From a virus: a stretch of 21,517 nucleotides of DNA. This document shows, in pieces, positions 1-6,879 of this stretch. A program made the position numbers and the translations under genes. Positions within the stretch are counted from its first letter, which is position 1. Every line of letters starts with the position of its first letter. Where the stretch lies: IMG/VR virus record IMGVR_UViG_3300006925_000186, positions 1-21,517 of that record; one strand, written 5' to 3'. The notes beneath the pieces were generated by a model. The model was given only the letters and a program-made list of their open reading frames with translations, was not told the DNA's origin and ran no database searches.

Positions 1-1839
1 CAAAATCTTTATCCTTCTTTACCTCGCATTTTTCATACTGCCTATAAAGAACTTGTAGATTCCGACTTTTTTAACTTGGGCAATAAGGCAAACATAAATA
101 AAATGTCGTTTCCAAATCGCCTAAATCTTCACGCTAAAATTGGAAATCACGTAGACATACCTCTTAACAACGAGGAAATGGATCTCTACAACGAATGTTA
201 TTCTGCAGAAACGTGGGATGATGTGATTCGTGTATATCACAAAATCCTAAAATTCATTTCACAAAATAAAAAGAAGAATGAGCAACCAGATCCACAGGGT
301 AGTCTTTTTGATCCATCTGCTTCCATAGATACGCCTGATTTTTACGATGATTCTGATACTGACGAATCTGATGCCGGTGATTCTAATACTAACACCGGTG
401 ATTCTGATGCCGATTTAGAAGAAAATGGCGGCGAAGATTTTGGAACCGAAGATTTTGGCAATAACAATTCAGGTGGTGAAGATTCTGATAACGAAATTTG
501 TGATAAAGAAGATACAGCCATTGATGATAGTTTTGAGAAAAATCTAATTGACAAATCGGCATCTTTTAAAAATAGAGGAGTGGTGCCTGTTGTCTTTCAA
601 AGCAACGAAAATTTACTTAAGTATGTTGTTCCTTATAAAGAGTATTTTAGTAAGTACGTCAAAAATACTCAAGAACCACATTTCAATCCATACACGTCAC
701 AAATCAGCACATCTGGAATGCTGATAAAAAAGAGAACTAGAAAGAAAGGCACAATTTTAGCCAGAGCTTTTGAAAGAAAAAGGGCCGCTTATGAATATGC
801 CCGCGGAAAAGAAAGTAAAACGGGCACACTTAATCCAAACAGGCTTTACTCTTATAAAATTAAAGATGACATCTTCAATAGTGTATTTGAAAAGTACGAT
901 GCCAAAAGTCATGGAATGATTTTCTTTATTGACTTTTCTGCTTCAATGCATAATCAGTTTTATCATATGCTTGAGCATACGTTAAATTTGGTGCATTTTT
1001 GCAAAATGGCCGGCATTCCTTTTAGGGTTTTTTCTTTCACAACTATAAATTTTGAAGAGCGCCAATATGATGATAGTTCAAATGACAACATGTTTAATTT
1101 GACTAATACACGCATTGTGGAACACTTTTCCAGCAAAATGTCTAAACAGGTATACGAAATGGCATACGATAGATTTTGTATGGCCATCGCAGACCGATTT
1201 GAAGTAGGTTGTAGTGAAGGTCTCCTTGGCACCCCTGCTGATTATATGGGAGGGACACCTACGCAAAATGTTTTAGTGATTGCTCACGCACTTATTGACG
1301 AGTTTAGAAAAGCTCATCGTGTTCAAAAATTAAATACTATTGTTTTGACTGACGGCGATTCATCTCCGGCTAAAACTTCTCGTTATTGTGCGGAACACTA
1401 TTTGGTTAGTATTAAAAACAAAACATACGAAATCCCTAGATCTGCCCATTTGCGTACTGCAAAATTTGTAGAAATGCTGGCAGACGCCAAGAATGTCAAC
1501 ACGATTGGATATTATCTTCCAAACAATAGAAGATATCTTAACCAGCAGCTTAAATATCTTTCAAGTATAAAAGGTAAAGACATTTTTAAGATTAAAAAGG
1601 AAATGCATAAAAATAATGTTGTGGAATCACAAAATTACTTGGGCTATAATCAACACTTTATTCTTCCAGTGGATGTAAAAGTTCATAATGATGACTTTGA
1701 TTATTGCGATTCGCCAAACGAAAGCATTAAATCATCCGCAAGGGAACAAGGAAAATTGGCCCGTCACTTTTCTGCTCATATCCAAAAAAACAATAAATCT
1801 AAAATTTTGCTTGAGCAGTTTGCTCAGGCTATCTCATGA
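1..1839 (+). CDS. VWA-domain protein, CobT-like (5' end outside window)
   Basis: The reading frame is open from base 1 through the stop at 1837-1839, so the gene begins upstream; a TTG at 76 is an internal codon, not a convincing start. About 612 residues are visible. Residues ~110-180 (nt ~330-540) form a very acidic Asp/Glu/Ser/Gly linker, as in CobT. The C-terminal half is a von Willebrand A domain with a MIDAS metal site: DFSAS (nt ~931-945; Ala replaces the usual Gly), a Thr in GGTPTQN (~1252) and the Asp of LTDGD (~1350). The phrase FRVFSFTT resembles the CobT-type VWA core. VWA proteins of this kind pair with MoxR-type AAA+ ATPases (CobT-CobS, NorD-NorQ, ViaA-RavA), and such an ATPase is the next gene, so the two probably form an ATP-driven remodelling or metal-insertion complex. 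The target in phage infection is unknown; a true cobaltochelatase role is unlikely since no cobalamin genes are present. Confidence 0.85.
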   Translation, partial: QNLYPSLPRIFHTAYKELVDSDFFNLGNKANINKMSFPNRLNLHAKIGNHVDIPLNNEEMDLYNECYSAETWDDVIRVYHKILKFISQNKKKNEQPDPQGSLFDPSASIDTPDFYDDSDTDESDAGDSNTNTGDSDADLEENGGEDFGTEDFGNNNSGGEDSDNEICDKEDTAIDDSFEKNLIDKSASFKNRGVVPVVFQSNENLLKYVVPYKEYFSKYVKNTQEPHFNPYTSQISTSGMLIKKRTRKKGTILARAFERKRAAYEYARGKESKTGTLNPNRLYSYKIKDDIFNSVFEKYDAKSHGMIFFIDFSASMHNQFYHMLEHTLNLVHFCKMAGIPFRVFSFTTINFEERQYDDSSNDNMFNLTNTRIVEHFSSKMSKQVYEMAYDRFCMAIADRFEVGCSEGLLGTPADYMGGTPTQNVLVIAHALIDEFRKAHRVQKLNTIVLTDGDSSPAKTSRYCAEHYLVSIKNKTYEIPRSAHLRTAKFVEMLADAKNVNTIGYYLPNNRRYLNQQLKYLSSIKGKDIFKIKKEMHKNNVVESQNYLGYNQHFILPVDVKVHNDDFDYCDSPNESIKSSAREQGKLARHFSAHIQKNNKSKILLEQFAQAIS

Positions 1840-1858
1840 ATGGCTTAGCATTTTGTTA

Positions 1859-1887
1859 TGTACAAAAGGCTAAATTTAGTATAGAAT
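1859..1887 (+). promoter_or_regulatory. sigma70-like promoter P1 upstream of the CobS-like gene
   Basis: The -35 TGTACA (1859-1864), a 17-nt spacer and the -10 TAGAAT (1882-1887) match five other promoters in this window. The expected start is near 1894, giving a ~19-nt leader that includes AGGTAAG (1900-1906), a usable Shine-Dalgarno, before ATG 1913. Of the six promoters, this one is followed by the clearest ribosome-binding site. Confidence 0.7.
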
Positions 1888-1912
1888 AACACTACAATCA
1901 GGTAAGAAAAAT

Positions 1913-3022
1913 ATGGAAACACTCAAACAACTTCTCAAAAACACAGAAAACACCACGTTTAAGCGTAAGGAAATTTTAGAAATCGCTGATGAAAATAGTA
2001 TTCCTCATGGCGATGTTTGGAAGCTCCTTCGCGAAATGAATAACGTATCTCGTGGTTGCTATAGTTTTGGCCAAGCCAATAAGCCGGTCACTAAAGTAAA
2101 GCAACCTGCTGTTCTTCAAAATGTTAGCTCCATCGTTAACGAAGATTGTTATATTCCCGATAAAAACGGAACATATGTCAAATGGGGAAATCACTCCTCT
2201 TTGGTAAAAATTATCGAGTCTAAAATGTTTTACCCTATTTACATTCAGGGTATGAGTGGCAACGGTAAATCATTTATGGTTGAACAAGCCTGTGCACAAA
2301 CAAAGAGTGAATATATTCGTGTGCAAATTTCGCCTGAAACTGATGAGGATGATCTTATTGGAGGCTTTAGACTTATCAACGGCGAAACCGTTTTCCATAA
2401 AGGTCCTGTCGTAAAGGCAATGGAAAGTGGCGCGATTCTGCTTATCGATGAAATTGATCGAAGCACAAATAAGATTTTATGCTTACAGGGTGTCCTTGAA
2501 GGAAAGCCAATCATGATTAAAAAGACTGGCGAAGTAATTACTCCTTCTCATGGATTTAACGTTATTGCGACCGGTAACTCTAAAGGTCGTGGATCAGAAG
2601 ATGGTCGTTATAGCGCGGCATCAATTATCGATGATGCATTCCTAGAAAGATTCGTAGCGGTAATTGACCAAGAATATCCTTCTCCAGCACAGGAAGTCAA
2701 AATCTTAAATCTTCATGCAAATGCATTTGATGTTGATGATTCTGATTTCATCCAAAGTCTAATTGGATGGGCCAATGTTATTCGCAAAACATTTGAAAAT
2801 GATGGTGTGGATGACGTTATTTCCACTCGTAGACTATGCCATATCGTCAAAACATATTCGATTTTTAATGATCGTTTGAAATCTATCGAAATGTGCATTA
2901 ACCGATTTGATGATGATACCCGCCAAGCCTTCCTCGATCTTTATAGCAAGATTGACGTGAATGTCGATTATACTCTTGAAGATTCATTTAACTTGGCTCA
3001 GCCACAACCCGTATCACAATAA
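1913..3022 (+). CDS. AAA+ ATPase, MoxR/CobS-like
   Basis: This 369-residue protein is a single AAA+ domain behind a ~100-residue N-terminal region. Walker A is GMSGNGKS (113-120), Walker B ILLIDEID (175-182), sensor 1 the Asn of ATGN (222), the arginine-finger region is DAFLERF (Arg246) and sensor 2 is STRRL (304-308). The arrangement and the DDLIGGF loop are typical of the MoxR/CobS/GvpN group, which act as hexameric chaperone-like ATPases with a VWA partner. The upstream gene supplies that partner, so the pair probably works together in the host cytoplasm, hydrolysing ATP to remodel an unknown client. It has its own promoter and an AGGTAAG ribosome-binding site before ATG 1913, and is followed by two inverted repeats. 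CobS-like genes are recurrent in environmental T4-like phages; their function there is unsettled. Confidence 0.88.
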   Translation: METLKQLLKNTENTTFKRKEILEIADENSIPHGDVWKLLREMNNVSRGCYSFGQANKPVTKVKQPAVLQNVSSIVNEDCYIPDKNGTYVKWGNHSSLVKIIESKMFYPIYIQGMSGNGKSFMVEQACAQTKSEYIRVQISPETDEDDLIGGFRLINGETVFHKGPVVKAMESGAILLIDEIDRSTNKILCLQGVLEGKPIMIKKTGEVITPSHGFNVIATGNSKGRGSEDGRYSAASIIDDAFLERFVAVIDQEYPSPAQEVKILNLHANAFDVDDSDFIQSLIGWANVIRKTFENDGVDDVISTRRLCHIVKTYSIFNDRLKSIEMCINRFDDDTRQAFLDLYSKIDVNVDYTLEDSFNLAQPQPVSQ

Positions 3023-3025
3023 AAC

Positions 3026-3051
3026 TTTGTCGTGAGTAGTGTTTCGACAAA
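3026..3051 (+). repeat. inverted repeat (7-bp arms)
   Basis: TTTGTCG (3026-3032) and CGACAAA (3045-3051) are perfect complements separated by 12 nt, beginning 3 nt after the CobS-like stop codon. No U-tract follows, so it is not a standard intrinsic terminator; it could be a mild stem-loop at the mRNA end or an operator. Confidence 0.4.
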
Positions 3052-3064
3052 TCATAACCTGATC

Positions 3065-3096
3065 GGCGGCCATCCTTTTTATAAGGGATGGCCGCC
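3065..3096 (+). promoter_or_regulatory. GC-rich perfect stem-loop just upstream of the 3108 gene
   Basis: GGCGGCCATCC (3065-3075) pairs perfectly with GGATGGCCGCC (3086-3096), an 11-bp stem extendable by one U-G pair around an AU-rich loop. It ends 11 nt before the ATG at 3108 and stands out strongly from the AT-rich surroundings. Neither strand has a U-tract after it, so an intrinsic terminator is unlikely. It more likely marks an mRNA processing or stability element, or blocks ribosome access to the next gene. Confidence 0.6.
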
Positions 3097-3107
3097 CACA
3101 TAAAACT

Positions 3108-3407
3108 ATGAAAGGTATAAAATACGACTCAGAAAAACCCGACTATAGTCTAATTCCGCCAAATGCTTTAGACGATGTTGTAAAAGTTCTTACCTATGGC
3201 GCACAAAAATATGATAGAGAAAATTGGAAAAAACTTGAAAATTTGGACAATCGTTATTTTGCTGCAGCACAGCGACATCTTTGGGCTCTCAAAAAAGGAG
3301 AAACATTTGATTCTGAAACAGACATTCACCATGCAGCGCACGCAATTTCATGCCTGCTATTCATCATAGAATTTTATTATTTACAAAACGAAAAAACTAG
3401 TGTATAA
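3108..3407 (+). CDS. small MazG/MazZ-like NTP pyrophosphohydrolase (DUF5664-like)
   Basis: The 99-residue product has the pattern of the phage dATP/dGTP diphosphohydrolase N-terminal family (DUF5664): an N-terminal D-SEKPDYSLIP, then GAQKYDRENW (31-40), AAAQRHLWAL (52-61) and a final DSETDIHHAAHA (68-79) helix with conserved acidic and His residues. Members are all-alpha, Mg-dependent enzymes related to MazG that hydrolyse nucleoside triphosphates; this likely tunes dNTP pools. Its substrate cannot be read from the sequence. The start at 3108 lacks a Shine-Dalgarno and is preceded by ATAAAACT, similar to the AATAAACT in front of genes 44 and 43. The last ~9 codons contain the promoter of the clamp gene, and the stop codon lies inside its -10 hexamer. 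Confidence 0.65.
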   Translation: MKGIKYDSEKPDYSLIPPNALDDVVKVLTYGAQKYDRENWKKLENLDNRYFAAAQRHLWALKKGETFDSETDIHHAAHAISCLLFIIEFYYLQNEKTSV

Positions 3408-3408
3408 T
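3380..3408 (+). promoter_or_regulatory. promoter P6 for the sliding-clamp gene
   Basis: TTTACA (3380-3385), a 17-nt spacer and TATAAT (3403-3408) form a near-consensus sigma70-type promoter embedded in the end of the preceding coding region. Only 6 nt separate the -10 from ATG 3415, so transcription should begin at or next to the A of the start codon, predicting a leaderless clamp mRNA. Confidence 0.72.
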
Positions 3409-3414
3409 ACAACC

Positions 3415-4089
3415 ATGAAAATTAGTAAAGAAACAATTGATGTTCTTAAAAACTTTGCCTCCATTCAGCCCAATTTGGTTTTGTGTGAAGGTGATACAAT
3501 TCAAACCATTGCTGAAGCAAAAAACATTTTGGCGTCAGCCAAAGTTCAAGAAGCCTTCCCAAAGAAAGTAGGTATTTATGACTTAAACGAGTTTCTTTCT
3601 GCACTTTCTCTTATCGAAGACCCCGATCTTACTTTTGGCGATGAATCAGTTGAAATTGGATCAGCCGTATCTTCTCTTACATATCGATACGCTGATTCTT
3701 CAATTCTTACTCATCCCGAAAAAGAAGTAAACATGCCCGATGCAGAAGTCACAGTTACTCTGACAGCCGACGATATCGCACAAATTAGAAAGGCATCATC
3801 CGCGCTAGGTCATCCAATTGTTTCTATTACGAAGAAAGAAGCAAACGGCGATACTGTAATGCAGATAAAAGACCCAAGCAATAGTTCGTCCAATACGTAC
3901 TCACATAAAGTTTCGTGTAATACTGATGCAGATTCGTTTGATTTTCAGTTCTTGGTTTCTAACCTTAAATTGGTCAATGGCGATTATGATGTATCAATTA
4001 GCTCTAAGCTTATTTCCCATTGGGCATCAAAAACATCTTCAGTAGAATACTGGATTGCGCTGGAAAAAAATTCGACCTTTAGTAAATGA
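3415..4089 (+). CDS. 45: DNA polymerase sliding clamp (T4 gp45-like)
   Basis: The product forms the trimeric ring that tethers DNA polymerase to DNA and, in T4, also activates late transcription when loaded. The start MKISKETIDVLKNFASI closely matches the T4 gp45 N-terminus, and IYDLNEFLSALSLIEDP (about residues 61-77) matches the T4 IYDLNGFLGILSL segment. At 224 residues it is close to the T4 length of 228. I chose ATG 3415, not the GTG at 3400, because it aligns with the T4 start and the GTG lies upstream of the predicted transcript start. The gene is followed with a 4-nt ATGA overlap by a small ORF and then by the loader subunits, as in the T4 replication cluster. No Shine-Dalgarno is present; translation is probably leaderless. 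Confidence 0.93.
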   Translation: MKISKETIDVLKNFASIQPNLVLCEGDTIQTIAEAKNILASAKVQEAFPKKVGIYDLNEFLSALSLIEDPDLTFGDESVEIGSAVSSLTYRYADSSILTHPEKEVNMPDAEVTVTLTADDIAQIRKASSALGHPIVSITKKEANGDTVMQIKDPSNSSSNTYSHKVSCNTDADSFDFQFLVSNLKLVNGDYDVSISSKLISHWASKTSSVEYWIALEKNSTFSK

Positions 4090-4310
4090 GTAAAGAAACA
4101 CCTGTTATTACTGCCTCAGATCTCGAACTCGTAGTTCAAATCATTGATACTTGTTCTCGCCGCGGCGCCTTTGAAGGAAAGGAAATGGCCCGCGTTGGCG
4201 AAATACGCGATAAACTTGATTCTGTTGTGAATTTCCACGCGCAAGAACCTGCAGGTAAAACACAAGTCGTTACTCCTAGCGCTGGGGGGCCTGCGGAAAC
4301 CTCAGAGTAA
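4086..4310 (+). CDS. small conserved-type phage protein, function unknown
   Basis: This 74-residue ORF starts in an ATGA overlap with the clamp stop codon, indicating translational coupling. The first ~50 residues look like a folded helical unit (DLELVVQIIDTCSRRGAFEG then a KLDSVV helix), resembling small unknown proteins I recall from cyanophages and other environmental T4-like phages (RGAF-G-E pattern). The C-terminal ~20 residues are Pro/Gly/Ala/Thr-rich and probably disordered. Its position between clamp and clamp-loader genes suggests a replication-linked accessory role, but nothing in the sequence proves it. Confidence 0.6.
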   Translation: MSKETPVITASDLELVVQIIDTCSRRGAFEGKEMARVGEIRDKLDSVVNFHAQEPAGKTQVVTPSAGGPAETSE

Positions 4311-4354
4311 CGAAAAGCAACCTGGGCAAGTTCGCAAAAGGCCTACACTTTATT

Positions 4355-4522
4355 ATGAACTATATTGTTGAGCATAGACACTACACCGCAGAAAAAGGAC
4401 CTGAATCAAAAAGTTTCATTGGTCCTTTTGACACCTGGCTTGCGGCAAATGAATATGCCAATTCGCTAAAACATGGTGTATGGACCATTTACTTACTTAC
4501 GCCAAATACTCTAAACCAATAA
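4355..4522 (+). CDS. short protein of 55 residues, function unknown
   Basis: ATG 4355 opens a 55-codon frame ending at TAA 4520-4522, three bases before gene 44. It fills an otherwise empty gap, its codon use resembles its neighbours, and its composition is protein-like: MNYIVEHRHYTAEKG, then SFIGPFDTWLAANEYANSL and VWTIYLL near the end. The pattern FIGPFDT, an aromatic-rich helix, then a closing beta strand resembles small cyanophage-type ORFs. There is no clear Shine-Dalgarno (ACACTTTATT precedes the ATG). No function can be assigned. Confidence 0.55.
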   Translation: MNYIVEHRHYTAEKGPESKSFIGPFDTWLAANEYANSLKHGVWTIYLLTPNTLNQ

Positions 4523-4525
4523 ACT

Positions 4526-5470
4526 ATGACAAACCAAAATGAATTTCTGTGGTGCGAAAAATGGAGGCCACAAACAATTGATAATTGTATTCTTCCTGCA
4601 AATTTAAAAAAGTCTTTTAATGATTTAGTCAAGCTGGTTGAAATACCTAACATGATCTTAAGCGGTTCTGCTGGCCTAGGTAAAACCACTGTTGCTCGAG
4701 CCTTATGCAATCAACTGAATCTGGACTATATGATTATTAATGCTTCTGAAGAAAGCGGCATTGATGTTCTTCGTTCAAAGATTAAACAGTTTGCATCGAC
4801 TGTTTCATTGACAGGTGGTATTAAGGTAGTCATTCTTGATGAGGCTGATTATCTTAATGCGCAATCTACGCAACCAGCTTTGCGTGGCTTCATCGAGGAG
4901 TTTAGCGCAAACTGTAGATTTATTCTTACATGTAATTTTAAAAATCGCATCATCGAACCTTTGCATTCTCGTTGTTCAGTCATTGAGTTCAATACAACGA
5001 AAAAACAGCTAGCAGAACTTGCGGCTAAATTCATGAAAAGAATGCAACTCATTCTTGAAAAAGAAAAGGTTAGCTATAACAATAAAGTACTTGCTGAACT
5101 TATTATGCGCTATGCGCCAGATTGGCGTCGTGTAATTAACGAATGTCAAAGATACTCATCGTCTGGTGAAATCACAACAGACATTCTTGTAGGTATGTCT
5201 GATCAGAATGTTGCATCTCTAATAGGATTCATCAAAGGCAAAGACTTTAAAAACATGCGATCATGGGTAACGAACAACGCCGATGTAGATTCCTCGGTTG
5301 TTTTTCGTAGAATCTATGATATGCTTTATGACTTTGTGCAACCTCAATCGATTCCGGCAATCATTCTAATCCTTGCTGATTATCAGCATAAGGCGTGCTT
5401 TGTTGCAGATAAAGAAATCAATACTGTTGCATGCTTAACAGAAATCATGGCATCAGGTCAGTGGAAATGA
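4526..5470 (+). CDS. 44: clamp-loader large subunit, AAA+ ATPase (T4 gp44-like)
   Basis: The 314-residue protein is the ATPase that opens the gp45 ring and loads it at primer-template junctions, with four copies assembling with one gp62 in T4 (gp44 is 319 residues there). It shows the clamp-loader signatures: EKWRPQT near the N-terminus, Walker A GSAGLGKT (47-54), Walker B VVILDEAD (101-108), sensor 1 at LTCN (134-137) and the SRC arginine-finger motif (148-150), followed by the alpha-helical lid and collar. The start lies 3 nt after the preceding stop, within AATAAACTATG, an 11-mer repeated exactly at the gene 43 start. The 3' end overlaps gene 62 by 4 nt (ATGA), a common arrangement for fixing subunit ratios. 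Confidence 0.94.
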   Translation: MTNQNEFLWCEKWRPQTIDNCILPANLKKSFNDLVKLVEIPNMILSGSAGLGKTTVARALCNQLNLDYMIINASEESGIDVLRSKIKQFASTVSLTGGIKVVILDEADYLNAQSTQPALRGFIEEFSANCRFILTCNFKNRIIEPLHSRCSVIEFNTTKKQLAELAAKFMKRMQLILEKEKVSYNNKVLAELIMRYAPDWRRVINECQRYSSSGEITTDILVGMSDQNVASLIGFIKGKDFKNMRSWVTNNADVDSSVVFRRIYDMLYDFVQPQSIPAIILILADYQHKACFVADKEINTVACLTEIMASGQWK

Positions 5471-5907
5471 GTAATAAAACAACACCATTCACTTTTATAA
5501 ACAACATAAATCAGGGTCGTAAAGGTAAACACCTTTTATGCGATTCAAAGGCTGATGAATCTTTAGAGGTCATTAATCCTGATGCAATAGACAAATCTTA
5601 TGTGCCATTCATTATCAATCGTGGTATGTCTTATTTTAGGGACACCGTTTTATTTGCCAATGAAATGAATCAGCATGCGGACCTTCCGCCAAGAATGCAA
5701 TATGATTTTTATCGAAACATGGTAACAAATAAAAAGCGTTTTTCGAAATGGGCTAAAAAGAAAGATGTGTCTGAAGACATCGCTCTTATACAAAAGGAAT
5801 ACAACTATTCTCGTCAAACCGCTGAAATGCATTATCCTGTTTTTACAAAAAAAGAATTAGAAAAACTAAGAAAAAAACACAGCACGGGTGGCATGAAAAA
5901 ATCATAA
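5467..5907 (+). CDS. 62: clamp-loader small subunit (T4 gp62-like)
   Basis: The 146-residue protein is the non-ATPase subunit of the clamp loader. Assignment rests on position directly after gene 44, with ATG 5467 overlapping its TGA, and on family features: FTFINNIN at the N-terminus, YVPFIINRGMSYF (aa ~48-60), a DTVLFANEMNQHADL segment and the basic KKRFSKWAKKK stretch, which match environmental T4-like gp62 proteins. It is shorter than T4 gp62 (187 residues), as is usual in the cyanophage-type branch. An in-frame ATG at 5431 exists but would add 12 residues of frame-shadowed gene 44, so 5467 is preferred. Confidence 0.85.
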   Translation: MSNKTTPFTFINNINQGRKGKHLLCDSKADESLEVINPDAIDKSYVPFIINRGMSYFRDTVLFANEMNQHADLPPRMQYDFYRNMVTNKKRFSKWAKKKDVSEDIALIQKEYNYSRQTAEMHYPVFTKKELEKLRKKHSTGGMKKS

Positions 5908-5925
5908 GTCGAAGATACTCATTCA

Positions 5926-5933
5926 TATAAATA
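5926..5933 (+). promoter_or_regulatory. T4-type late promoter upstream of regA
   Basis: TATAAATA is an exact copy of the T4 late promoter box and is followed by CTATT, reproducing the extended form TATAAATACTATT. In T4 this box spans -13 to -6 and is read by gp55-bearing polymerase with the clamp as activator. The predicted start is ~5939, only 2 nt before the first regA ATG (5941). Confidence 0.7.
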
Positions 5934-5940
5934 CTATTTT

Positions 5941-6357
5941 ATGAATAATGACATTATAGAATGGTCTCCAACAAGCATGTTGGAGGTCTTATTGAGTGAA
6001 CCTGACGACTTTCTAAAAATAAAAGAAACACTAACTCGCATTGGAGTTTCTTCGAAGAAAGAACATAATACACTTTTTCAAAGTTGCCACATTTTACACA
6101 AACAAGGGCATTACTTTATTGTGCATTTTAAAGAACTTTTTATGCTTGATGGGAAACCATCAAACTTTACAGAGGATGATTTAGCAAGAAGAAACACCAT
6201 TGCAACGCTTTTATCAGACTGGGGTTTATTAGAAATTTGTAAAGTAGAAAACGCAAATCCAAAGACCTCTCTTAAAGCAATAAAGATTATCCCTCACCGA
6301 GATAAAAGAAATTGGACACTTCAGCCAAAGTATTCAATTGGTCTCACAAATAAATAG
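5941..6357 (+). CDS. regA: translational repressor RegA
   Basis: RegA binds start regions of early mRNAs and shuts off their translation, including clamp, loader and its own mRNA in T4. The product (138 residues from ATG 5941) contains FLKIKETLTRIGVSSKKE, FQSCHILHKQGHYFIVHFKELF and the segment RRNTIATLLSDWGLLEI, all close to T4 RegA (122 residues), and ends in PKYSIGL like the T4 PKYTIGN. Two starts are possible. ATG 5941 adds 12 residues absent from T4; ATG 5977 (Met13, MLEVLLSEPDDFLKI) aligns with the T4 initiator and sits in an 8-bp hairpin. Neither has a good Shine-Dalgarno. Position after genes 44 and 62 follows T4 order. A late box just upstream is unexpected, as T4 regA is an early/middle gene. 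Confidence 0.92.
   Translation: MNNDIIEWSPTSMLEVLLSEPDDFLKIKETLTRIGVSSKKEHNTLFQSCHILHKQGHYFIVHFKELFMLDGKPSNFTEDDLARRNTIATLLSDWGLLEICKVENANPKTSLKAIKIIPHRDKRNWTLQPKYSIGLTNK
5966..5985 (+). promoter_or_regulatory. hairpin enclosing the internal regA ATG
   Basis: CTCCAACA (5966-5973) pairs perfectly with TGTTGGAG (5978-5985) around a 4-nt AGCA loop. The A of the ATG at 5977 is the last loop base and its U and G begin the stem, so this alternative T4-like start codon would be buried. This fits autogenous control or a choice between the two starts, but being inside the longer ORF it could also be coincidental. Confidence 0.45.
6349..6356 (+). promoter_or_regulatory. possible late promoter for hsp20 (one mismatch)
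   Basis: AATAAATA differs from the T4 late box at the first base only and overlaps the regA stop codon. The predicted start, ~6362, is one base before the first hairpin of the hsp20 leader, which makes the placement sensible. In AT-rich DNA one-mismatch copies are common, so support is modest. Confidence 0.35.
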
Positions 6358-6362
6358 ATTTT

Positions 6363-6441
6363 GGATAACTGAGTAGGTTATTCAAAGAGACGCCTATTAT
6401 GGGTCTCAAACACAGACAAACAACTCGCTTATTATAAGGAG
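6363..6441 (+). promoter_or_regulatory. putative ROSE-like RNA thermometer in the hsp20 leader
   Basis: Three consecutive hairpins fill the 91-nt gap before hsp20. Hairpin 1 pairs 6363-6369 with 6377-6383; hairpin 2 pairs GAGAC (6387-6391) plus CC (6393-6394) with GG (6401-6402) plus GTCTC (6403-6407), leaving one bulged G. In hairpin 3, CTC-g-CTTA (6424-6431) pairs with TAAGGAG (6435-6441) around a UUA loop, so the whole Shine-Dalgarno AAGGAG (6436-6441) is base-paired. The anti-SD strand reads UCGCU (6425-6429), matching the ROSE consensus U(U/C)GCU with its bulged G opposite the SD. ROSE elements control small heat-shock genes in proteobacteria by melting on heating. The fit of motif, geometry and downstream gene is strong; function is inferred. 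Confidence 0.6.
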
Positions 6442-6448
6442 AACATAT

Positions 6449-6877
6449 ATGACAACACTAAAATATCCACGCTCGTGGTCTATCGGCTTCGATCAATTTT
6501 TTGATCGAATGGAAGCAACAAATAATTATAAATCTTATCCTCCGCACAATCTAATTGCGTGTGATGACGATAAGTTTAAAATCGAAGTAGCCGTTGCTGG
6601 CTTTACTGAGGAAGACATTTCAGTCACACTTGAAAAAAGTGTATTGACTATTGAAGGAAAAGATAACTCAGATATTTCAGCCGACTACATGTATAAAGGC
6701 ATTGGAACTCGTAAATTCGATAAGTCATTTAATCTTGCCGAATTTATCGAAGTCGTTGATGTTACATTGCAAAATGGCATTCTTACCGTATCTTTGGAAA
6801 AAAATATTCCAGAGGAAAAGAAGCCAAAGCAATTTACCATTAATGCTGATAAAAGCCCAAGCCTTCTTACCGAATAG
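6449..6877 (+). CDS. hsp20: small heat-shock protein, Hsp20/alpha-crystallin family
   Basis: The 142-residue product carries an alpha-crystallin domain (about 45-130): FKIEVAVAGFTEEDISVTLE, LTIEGK, then the FDKSFNL strand and the closing NGILTVSLEKNIPEEKKPK. Small heat-shock proteins are ATP-independent holdases forming oligomers that keep unfolding proteins soluble; in environmental T4-like phages an Hsp20 is near-universal and may help capsid or scaffold folding. ATG 6449 is preceded by AAGGAG at 8-nt spacing, the strongest Shine-Dalgarno in the window, but that site is sequestered in a hairpin. A C-terminal I-X-I oligomerisation motif is not evident, although FTI occurs near the end. The gene lies between regA and the polymerase, an insertion relative to T4. 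Confidence 0.95.
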   Translation: MTTLKYPRSWSIGFDQFFDRMEATNNYKSYPPHNLIACDDDKFKIEVAVAGFTEEDISVTLEKSVLTIEGKDNSDISADYMYKGIGTRKFDKSFNLAEFIEVVDVTLQNGILTVSLEKNIPEEKKPKQFTINADKSPSLLTE

Positions 6878-6879
6878 CT

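Noticed and set aside
76-78. TTG as start of the VWA protein
   Set aside because: The frame is open and protein-like back to base 1, so the true start is upstream of the window.
374-405. Direct repeat CCGGTGATTCT (374-384 and 395-405)
   Set aside because: It reflects repeated Gly-Asp-Ser codons in the acidic linker; not a separate element.
342-554. Minus-strand Ser-rich ORF
   Set aside because: It is the antisense of the repetitive acidic Asp/Glu/Ser linker of the VWA gene; no other sign of coding.
3065-3096. Rho-independent terminator
   Set aside because: The stem is strong but no U-tract follows on either strand.
3400-3402. GTG start for the clamp
   Set aside because: It lies upstream of the predicted transcript start, and ATG 3415 aligns exactly with the T4 gp45 N-terminus.
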